From: a virus
Direction: 5' to 3' (one strand)
DNA length: 36,440 nt
Virus record (IMG/VR): IMGVR_UViG_3300040801_003111
Coordinates: 1 to 36,440 of that record
Shown here: positions 28,195 to 34,260 of the stretch, piece by piece
Layout of the letters: each line of letters begins with the position of its first letter
Numbering within the stretch: position 1 is the first letter of the stretch
Notes under the pieces: generated by a model
Databases searched by the model: none
What the model saw: the letters and a program-made list of their open reading frames with translations, nothing else
What the model was told of the DNA's origin: nothing
Made by a program: the position numbers and the translations under genes

Positions 28195-28998
28195 TTAAAT
28201 ATCCCTTTGTGGAATAGCGTAGACATAAAAGCGAACCTTACCGGCTGTCAGTGGCGCGACCTCAACATCAATGTTCAACTGATCGCCCTTGGAAACCGCA
28301 ATTCCCGCAGCAGAGCCACTCAGAGTGTGGTTCACAACGCCAGTAAATGATGCAATCGCAGTGGCGGCAACAAGAGCCGTTGAGCCAGCGCGAACAGCAA
28401 CAGTGGCTGATCCACCGCTTGTCACATTGGTGAGCTCATGGCTCATGACTTTCGTCACAATGGCATCTTCCTCAAAAGCATAACCAAGGTTAATGGCCGT
28501 TACCCCTTGAGTATCAACAGCAAAAGTAAACCCAGTGTCTCCATCGGAAGCGTCTGTCACCGCCTCGGGGTCAACACAAGTCACCGTGATCACGTTACCG
28601 CTTGCACTTGCGGTGAACTTAGAGTCTGCATTGATGACAGCCGCCACCTTGGTCGCAACGCTATTTGCTGAATCGTCGGTCGCAATTGTTGTGACCTCTA
28701 AAGCTCGATCTGCAGCATTTGCGCCCGCTGGGATCGTCGTGCCCGAGTTATCGGTATCAATCCACACACCAACAGAGCCCGCCTCATCGTGGATAAGAAA
28801 ATACTTTCCATCCAGCGAATCAGAATCATCGGCTACAGTTGTGATAAGTGTTTTTTCTTGGGTTCCCCCGCCCTGATCGGCATGGTCAAACGTCACAGGG
28901 ATTACAAGTTCTTTTCTTGCCAGAGCCGTTGCCACCCGATCCTTTTCAAACACCGTATTCGTATTTTTAAGTCTTGTTAGTTGTTTGTTGCTTAACAT
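28195..28998 (-). CDS. Capsid-associated or decoration-like virion protein
   Basis: A 267-aa protein with AAAGGAG before the ATG. The N-terminal 40 residues are helical and basic. Residues about 45-165 form a repeated virion module (GKYFLIHDEAGSVGVWIDTD, then LEVTTIATDDSANSVATKVA and ASGNVITVTCVDPEAVTDAS) found in many phage structural proteins. About 170-267 is a beta-rich domain ending in GKVRFYVYAIPQRDI. Its place right after the capsid gene suggests a head decoration or head-fibre protein; which of these cannot be told. It is separated from the capsid gene by a terminator-like hairpin. Confidence 0.65.
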   Translation of the reverse strand: MLSNKQLTRLKNTNTVFEKDRVATALARKELVIPVTFDHADQGGGTQEKTLITTVADDSDSLDGKYFLIHDEAGSVGVWIDTDNSGTTIPAGANAADRALEVTTIATDDSANSVATKVAAVINADSKFTASASGNVITVTCVDPEAVTDASDGDTGFTFAVDTQGVTAINLGYAFEEDAIVTKVMSHELTNVTSGGSATVAVRAGSTALVAATAIASFTGVVNHTLSGSAAGIAVSKGDQLNIDVEVAPLTAGKVRFYVYAIPQRDI

Positions 28999-29020
28999 TT
29001 CAAAAGTCTCCTTTAAGCAG

Positions 29021-29085
29021 AAAACCCCCTGGGACAGTCACAGGCCTTTTTCAGTTAGGCACCCAGCCTCATCCCAAGGGGTTTT
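29021..29085 (-). terminator. Terminator-like hairpin after the major capsid gene
   Basis: AAAACCCCCTGGGA (29021-29034) pairs with TCCCAAGGGGTTTT (29072-29085): 13 of 14 positions. The intervening loop contains a smaller GCCT/AGGC hairpin. On the minus strand the stem is followed by a short T-tract (GTTTTCTG). A partial terminator here would lower expression of genes after the capsid gene, a common arrangement in phages. Confidence 0.6.
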
Positions 29086-29093
29086 TAAATTTA

Positions 29094-30341
29094 TTAACTA
29101 GCTGGCAATGAATTAGGAATAGAGTGAACTACACCCTGATGACTTGGAGCTTGCACAACGAGCGCTCCCTCAAAGCAAGTATCAACAATGTTGACCTTTC
29201 CTGTGGTGTCACGAGTTACATAAAACTCATTTCCGTTAGCATCAACGTCACGCTTAAAGAAGCTGTTTCCGCAAAGACTCATTCCCTTTTTATCAAGGAT
29301 GAAACAAAGGGTGGGGTCGATGTCGCGAATGGCAACAAATTTCGCCATACCATCTGGACCATAGATTTCAACTTCGCGCATACCGTAACCAACCTTAGTT
29401 TGCTTGGCTTCATAACGCTTGTTGTTCTCAAGCCCCGAAGAAATGTACTGCATGAACTTAAGCGGCATAACCATGGTTTTATCCAAAGACCCCTTACCTT
29501 GATCGAGGACTTCGTAGTAAGCGCCGTAAAGATCATCAAGAAGTGTCGCTTGAGTAAAGCTAGAACCATCAATGTTCTTGGCCTGAAGGGCCGGATAAGT
29601 AGCCTTGGCATAACCAAAGTAGTTCGTTGACCCGCCGTTTGCTGCAGACAAAAGAATGTCTTTAAGAGCAACAGGAATATCAGCTTGACCGGGATTATAA
29701 ACCTTAGCGTTTTGAGCCACTGTGTAGCCAGACAAGTCAACATCAGAGCCCCCGGTTCTTGCGTCTTGAATGTGAAGCTGCTTAGTGTTGATGTCAATAG
29801 CCACGATGTAACCAGTCGCTGAGCTTGAGTTATCATCGTCAACAACCACTTTCTGACCAATGTTAAAGCGGTGAGGGTAGTTAACAGTGATGATTCCACC
29901 AGAGGTTCCATCAACAGTGGCGGAGTCAATAGATCCGTCTCCAAAATAAGAGATCGAAACCATTTGGCTCATCAGTTGAGTGAAGCGAGTCAGGCGCTGA
30001 GGCAAAATCTGCAAATAAGAGCGCTTCATGTCTCCGTTGTGGCGACGCAAATCTTTATTGTGGATCTTCATGGTTCCCCAAAGCTCTTTTAAATCAGAGT
30101 TTGAAAGGGTTCCCATGAGGAAATTATCCTCACCCAAATCGTTTGCGGCACTTAAGGCGCCCCAAGAAAAGTTAGCAGCTTGCGCGGCCTCAAAGGGGAT
30201 CTCCATGGTACCCCCGTACCAATCAGTCTTCTTTGGAACCCACTCTATAAACCAGTTATGTCGTTTCAGCATCTCCATGTGGAGAGCAAAGGGCGTATAT
30301 CTTTTTAAAATCGCATTAAAGCTTTCAGTTGTTGCGGCCAT
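29094..30341 (-). CDS. Major capsid protein
   Basis: A 415-aa protein placed directly after the portal and scaffold-like genes, with a strong ribosome binding site (AAGGAAGG). The N-terminal segment (ALHMEMLKRHNWFIEWVPKK) and a region WGTMKIHNKDLRRHNGDMKR are followed by a beta-rich insertion (NIGQKVVVDDDNSSSATGYI). A C-terminal domain includes VPVALKDILLSAA-type and MPLKFMQYISSGLENNKRYE segments. Size, place and alternating alpha/beta layout fit an HK97-fold major capsid protein; I cannot name the subfamily. It has its own operator-bearing upstream region (30342-30419) and a terminator-like hairpin after it, as expected for the most abundant product. Confidence 0.82.
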   Translation of the reverse strand: MAATTESFNAILKRYTPFALHMEMLKRHNWFIEWVPKKTDWYGGTMEIPFEAAQAANFSWGALSAANDLGEDNFLMGTLSNSDLKELWGTMKIHNKDLRRHNGDMKRSYLQILPQRLTRFTQLMSQMVSISYFGDGSIDSATVDGTSGGIITVNYPHRFNIGQKVVVDDDNSSSATGYIVAIDINTKQLHIQDARTGGSDVDLSGYTVAQNAKVYNPGQADIPVALKDILLSAANGGSTNYFGYAKATYPALQAKNIDGSSFTQATLLDDLYGAYYEVLDQGKGSLDKTMVMPLKFMQYISSGLENNKRYEAKQTKVGYGMREVEIYGPDGMAKFVAIRDIDPTLCFILDKKGMSLCGNSFFKRDVDANGNEFYVTRDTTGKVNIVDTCFEGALVVQAPSHQGVVHSIPNSLPAS

Positions 30342-30379
30342 TTTTTAAGTCCTTCCTTACATAGCAACAGCCCTGACTT

Positions 30380-30407
30380 TAAATATGAGTAAAAACTCAT
30401 ATGCCAG
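30380..30407 (-). promoter_or_regulatory. Candidate promoter for the major capsid gene
   Basis: On the minus strand CTGGCA (30407-30402, 4/6 to the -35) and TATTTA (30385-30380, 4/6 to the -10) are 16 bp apart. The operator palindrome fills the spacer exactly. The match is modest, and the case rests partly on the palindrome's position. Confidence 0.45.
30385..30400. promoter_or_regulatory. Palindromic operator-like site, copy 3 (capsid gene)
   Basis: ATGAGT-AAAA-ACTCAT is perfect, and two further flanking bases on each side extend it to a 20-bp palindrome. It lies 44-59 nt upstream of the major capsid start, inside a 78-nt gap between scaffold and capsid genes. It is identical in half-sites to copy 1 at 3627-3642. 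Confidence 0.7.
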
Positions 30408-30419
30408 AGCAAAAAAAAG

Positions 30420-31634
30420 TTAAAATTGGATTGAGATGCCAAGCTCTTCACGCGCTAACTTTTCTAAGTCCTCAGGCGATGAGATGACTCTCTGGCCGGG
30501 GCTTCCTCCCTCGCTGTCAACAGCGGGAATAATCTCCGGCTCACTTCTTCTCTTGTTTCCTTGAGCGGGTTGGCTCTGGGAATTGTTGCCAGGTGCGGGT
30601 TGGCCCTGGTTGTTTTGATTTTGTGCGCTTTGAGCATGAGCGGGTTGGCTCACCAAGCTGCCTAAATTGTATCGGCTGATTATATCTTTTGCAATAGCCT
30701 TTGGGCTCAAAATTCTTCCGGTCTGTTGACTGATCTGGGCCCCTCGGGTAGCCACCTCTTGGAAAAAGGCCCCATTCCCGTGCTTTTCCTCAAAAGCCTT
30801 GATCACTGGACCAAATTCTTGATCCTGGGTCATTTGATCAAACTCACTGTGAATCTGATTCTCTAAAGTCTGCTGATAGGTCTGCTCCATCCCTTGCATC
30901 TGCATTTGCATCTCACGCATTCTGCGGTCCTGCTCAGCCTGCATCCGCTGGGCCTGGGCTTGCTCTGGACTTCGATTGGCGATCTCATAGGCCATCTGCA
31001 CAAGGTCGCGCTCCTGAAAACCAAAGCCCCGCATCACTTCCTGAAGGCTTGGTTTTGGAAGGCCCGCCACATGGGTCCAGGCTTTTTCAAAATCCCCCAA
31101 TTGAGCGCTTTTCATAAACTCATTAAAGGTCTGATCGTATTGTTGGAGCTGCTGCTCAGCCTTTTCGCGCTTTTCTTGCACAAAATCAAAGCCCTCAGCC
31201 TTGTGAAAAAGATCACGATAAAAGTCCTCTTGCTCTTTAGTCTTTATGACGCCCGCAAGCTCTTCGGGCATCTGCTTTTCTTCCCTAAGATGCTTATATG
31301 TGAGGTTTGGAATGTAAGCTTCGCCTCCTGGCTCGGTGGACTTTTCTTTTGGCTGACCACCCCCTTCCTCTTCATCTTTCGGCTGAGCCTGCGATTTTTC
31401 CGCTCCCTCTTCTCCCGCACCTTCTCCGGCATCAGCCCCTTTTTCTCCCTTGGCTTTGACATCTGAATCACCCTCACCATCCTTGGTTAGATCTTCTTTC
31501 TCGGCTTCCTTAATATGATGATCCAATAATTGATCAGCCGTCATGTCCTCAACACTTGAAGGGACCTCTTCCACATGAGCATTGGTGTCAGCCATATTAT
31601 TCGGATCAACTGTTTCTACACTTTGCATTTCCAT
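30420..31634 (-). CDS. Scaffolding-like protein
   Basis: A 404-aa highly acidic protein between portal and capsid genes. The N-terminal 100 residues are Glu/Asp/Lys rich and disordered (DVKAKGEKGADAGEGAGEEG). The middle (about 150-265) is a long Gln/Glu/Met coiled coil (QRMQAEQDRRMREMQMQMQG). The C-terminal part is Gln/Asn/Pro rich, with NQNNQGQPAPGNNSQSQPAQ and a short final helix. Acidic, helical, Gln-rich proteins in this exact gene position are typical capsid scaffolds that guide assembly and then leave or are degraded. A GAGGAG site precedes the ATG. Confidence 0.8.
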   Translation of the reverse strand: MEMQSVETVDPNNMADTNAHVEEVPSSVEDMTADQLLDHHIKEAEKEDLTKDGEGDSDVKAKGEKGADAGEGAGEEGAEKSQAQPKDEEEGGGQPKEKSTEPGGEAYIPNLTYKHLREEKQMPEELAGVIKTKEQEDFYRDLFHKAEGFDFVQEKREKAEQQLQQYDQTFNEFMKSAQLGDFEKAWTHVAGLPKPSLQEVMRGFGFQERDLVQMAYEIANRSPEQAQAQRMQAEQDRRMREMQMQMQGMEQTYQQTLENQIHSEFDQMTQDQEFGPVIKAFEEKHGNGAFFQEVATRGAQISQQTGRILSPKAIAKDIISRYNLGSLVSQPAHAQSAQNQNNQGQPAPGNNSQSQPAQGNKRRSEPEIIPAVDSEGGSPGQRVISSPEDLEKLAREELGISIQF

Positions 31635-31664
31635 TTATTCTCCTCCTTGTTGGTTTTTTAAAAA

Positions 31665-33929
31665 TTACATGCTTTGTTCAGGCGGGAGCATTGGGGGCAT
31701 CTCGCCAGCAAGCTCCTCATCAACGCCACGAAGAATCTGCGTCCTCATGCCAAGATCAGCAATCTCCTGCAATCTCTCCTGAGCAATCCCTTGTTTTTCA
31801 AGATTTTCTCTTAGCCACATGAGCGCATCGTTTGGCACCTCAAGGCGAGAAGTCTTATCAGGCTTACTCGGATCATCAGCGACATAAACATCAGCCCTGA
31901 CAAGTGGCCCAGTGGTGGGAATGAGGCCCGCTTGCGCTTTCCGAAGCTCTTCCATCTGTTGCTTTAAAAACATCTGATGCTCTTGCTCTTTTTTCTTAAA
32001 CATTTCCTGAATCTGGGGATCTAGACGCCCGAAGTCCTTTTGGCTCATCCGATTACTTAAAAATTGCAACACAAGCTCGTGATTATCGTACTCCCGAGGG
32101 GGCACATACTCGCCACGCTCAAGCGCCAAGATATCACTTTCAATATTGTCGTGCTGAATGGTAACGTGCTTAAAGGCGTGCTGACGATTGAGGATCGGGA
32201 ACTGGCGGAGAAGAGAAATCCTTGTTTGCTCGTCTAAATCCTTTCCTGAGTATTGAAGGATCGTTTCAAGCTCCATGGTTTTTCCCATCATGGTTTCAAG
32301 ATCGCCACTGACTTCCTCAAGCTTTACCTGATAATCAAGGCGATCAATTTGCTCGAACTCCTCAAAATTCACGGCCTCTTGGGGGCCCACGACACGCTCA
32401 AATCTTTCTGGAGTCATATATTTTTGCTCTAAGAAGAGATAAATCTGGGCGACATCCTTAAAAAAGCGCTCAATCTTCGCAGCGGGCTTTGAAAACTTAA
32501 TCTTTTGCTTTTGCATCTTAAAAAGCTCAGCCTTGGGATCAAACCCTTGGGCTGTGGGGTTTTTATTGTCATCCACACTTAAAAGACGGTAAATCTCAGC
32601 AATGTTATGCTCTAAATAGCCAACAAATTGCTCGCCACTCTTGCCCTGAAGATATTGGGCTGTTCCTGTGGAATAAAAAACTCTAATTCCTGGGTGATCA
32701 ACGCCCTTTTCAAACTTTGAGCCCTTCTGTAAGATCACCTTATCGTCACCAACTGTTAAGTGATGCTCTGTGATCTTAGACGCACACCGATTGACCTCTA
32801 ATTGTGCCGGGCGCACTCGCTTAATCGGCGAGAACCCACGAGCTGAAGAAGAAAAACGATCAAACCCCTGCCACTTAATCGGAAACGCAATGTCTCCATA
32901 CTCACCAAAAGGAATGGGGCCCTCAAAGAGTTTTCCATACTCAGTCCAAATGCAGAAATAACCCTTTGGATACTTTGGAGATTGTCGCCAATACTTTTCC
33001 TTTAAAAGTGTTTGGCCTTCGGTCTCCTCAAAAGACCCATTGCCAGCATTAAACACCCGGAATGTTGAGCCCCCACCTGTACCAAGCTTTTCAATAGCCT
33101 CTTCTTTTTGAGAATCACTCATGCTTGTTGAGCGCCGGATCAAAGCCTTTAAGGTGTCGTTTGAAATCATCTTGCGATAAATCAGCCAAGGGGACTTGTT
33201 TACATCCTTTGCCGATTTGTCGCGCAAAAGATCATAGGCCTCAAAACGCTCAAGCACCACCTGACCGTAAAACTCAGGGCGCTCCTCATCGGGGCACATC
33301 TCATACTCGATAAACTCGCCCTGCACCTCACGTCTGACGGGCACACCATCAACTAAAATCTCCTCAAAGGCTTTCTCGAAATATCCTTTTTGAGTCGTGG
33401 TCTCACCATCAGGAGTCTTATAAAGAGGCTCGCCGAGATCATTGACCTTTTGCTTAAAGCCTCGCAAGCCCCCCTTAAGAGGATTGAAATAAACCTTGGC
33501 GCACACCTCTCCGATCTCAAAGAAGTTATCAATGCACTCCTCTCTGAACTCTTCCCACCTGTTGCACTCTTTAGAATAGTTCCAAACCTTCCTAGCGATC
33601 TCAGCACTCTTTTGATGCCTCAACTCTCCATCAACCGCAGGATAGGGCATCACCCCTGGCACCATCGAAGCCACAATGTCCTTAGCATCATTGATCGCCT
33701 TTTGGGTGTGGTTTTTTACAAGACGGATGCGCTTTGACTTGCTAATGCCAACATCCCTTAAGCCTCGCTCTAAGCGCCTGCCAACAGTCTTCCTGTAGTG
33801 CTGACCACTCATTAACAAAATGTTTGAGCGCATCTCGCCAAACACATCCATGTCGCAGGTCTCGGCCTCATGATATGAGGACTCCAAGGCTCCCAACTCT
33901 AAATCTTTATTTGTTTCATCAGTGCTCAT
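31665..33929 (-). CDS. Portal protein
   Basis: A 754-aa protein of podoviral (P22-like) portal size. Early residues include NILLMSGQHYRKTVGRRLER and the helix KNHTQKAINDAKDIVASMVP. The clip/wing region contains ECIDNFFEIGEVCAKVYFNP, YEMCPDEERPEFYGQVVLER and PIKWQGFDRFSSSARGFSP. The stem-like part includes VNRCASKITEHHLTVGDDKV. The C-terminal 250 residues are helical and Gln/Glu rich (EMFKKKEQEHQMFLKQQMEE), like the long barrel tail of some podoviral portals. It forms the dodecameric DNA gate that binds terminase. It is flanked by terminase-side and scaffold genes as expected. Confidence 0.9.
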   Translation of the reverse strand: MSTDETNKDLELGALESSYHEAETCDMDVFGEMRSNILLMSGQHYRKTVGRRLERGLRDVGISKSKRIRLVKNHTQKAINDAKDIVASMVPGVMPYPAVDGELRHQKSAEIARKVWNYSKECNRWEEFREECIDNFFEIGEVCAKVYFNPLKGGLRGFKQKVNDLGEPLYKTPDGETTTQKGYFEKAFEEILVDGVPVRREVQGEFIEYEMCPDEERPEFYGQVVLERFEAYDLLRDKSAKDVNKSPWLIYRKMISNDTLKALIRRSTSMSDSQKEEAIEKLGTGGGSTFRVFNAGNGSFEETEGQTLLKEKYWRQSPKYPKGYFCIWTEYGKLFEGPIPFGEYGDIAFPIKWQGFDRFSSSARGFSPIKRVRPAQLEVNRCASKITEHHLTVGDDKVILQKGSKFEKGVDHPGIRVFYSTGTAQYLQGKSGEQFVGYLEHNIAEIYRLLSVDDNKNPTAQGFDPKAELFKMQKQKIKFSKPAAKIERFFKDVAQIYLFLEQKYMTPERFERVVGPQEAVNFEEFEQIDRLDYQVKLEEVSGDLETMMGKTMELETILQYSGKDLDEQTRISLLRQFPILNRQHAFKHVTIQHDNIESDILALERGEYVPPREYDNHELVLQFLSNRMSQKDFGRLDPQIQEMFKKKEQEHQMFLKQQMEELRKAQAGLIPTTGPLVRADVYVADDPSKPDKTSRLEVPNDALMWLRENLEKQGIAQERLQEIADLGMRTQILRGVDEELAGEMPPMLPPEQSM

Positions 33930-34260
33930 ATATCAACTCACTTTCCTCGTCCCCACCAACGGCAACGGAGTCTTCATCATTTTCTGGATCAAGCATTCGT
34001 CTTTGCCAAGCAGCCGGGTCTGTTAAATGAAGCATCTCATCCTCAAAGTCCTTATCTTCCTCGCCGCGCAAAGAAGATTCCTCGTTGCTTGTAATAATCT
34101 TCACCCGCTCATCAAGAGGGTGGACCGGGATTTGAGTGACACTCTCCTCATCGTCCTTTGCATCAAAGTCTACCTCAAGTTCACCGAGCTTTAGCTTTCT
34201 CACGCCTGCCTCTGAGCACTTCTCAATCAATTTGCCAAGCTTAGTTAAATCCATTTCCAT
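33919..34260 (-). CDS. Small acidic protein between terminase and portal
   Basis: A 113-aa protein whose ATG overlaps the terminase stop (TAATG) and whose end overlaps the portal start by 11 nt. A short helical N-terminus (LTKLGKLIEKCSEAGVRKLK) and strand GELEVDFDAKDDEE are followed by an acidic, probably disordered region. HLTDPAAWQRRMLDPENDED sits near the end. No family was recognised; the position suggests a virion or packaging accessory. Confidence 0.65.
   Translation of the reverse strand: MEMDLTKLGKLIEKCSEAGVRKLKLGELEVDFDAKDDEESVTQIPVHPLDERVKIITSNEESSLRGEEDKDFEDEMLHLTDPAAWQRRMLDPENDEDSVAVGGDEESELIYEH

Noticed and set aside
29279-29944. 221-codon frame inside the capsid gene
   Set aside because: It is a shifted-frame shadow with a Leu/Thr/Arg-rich composition and no motif.
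30894-31466. Plus-strand 190-codon hydrophobic frame
   Set aside because: It is antisense to the Glu/Gln/Lys-rich scaffold gene, which yields Leu/Phe-rich shadows by codon complementarity.
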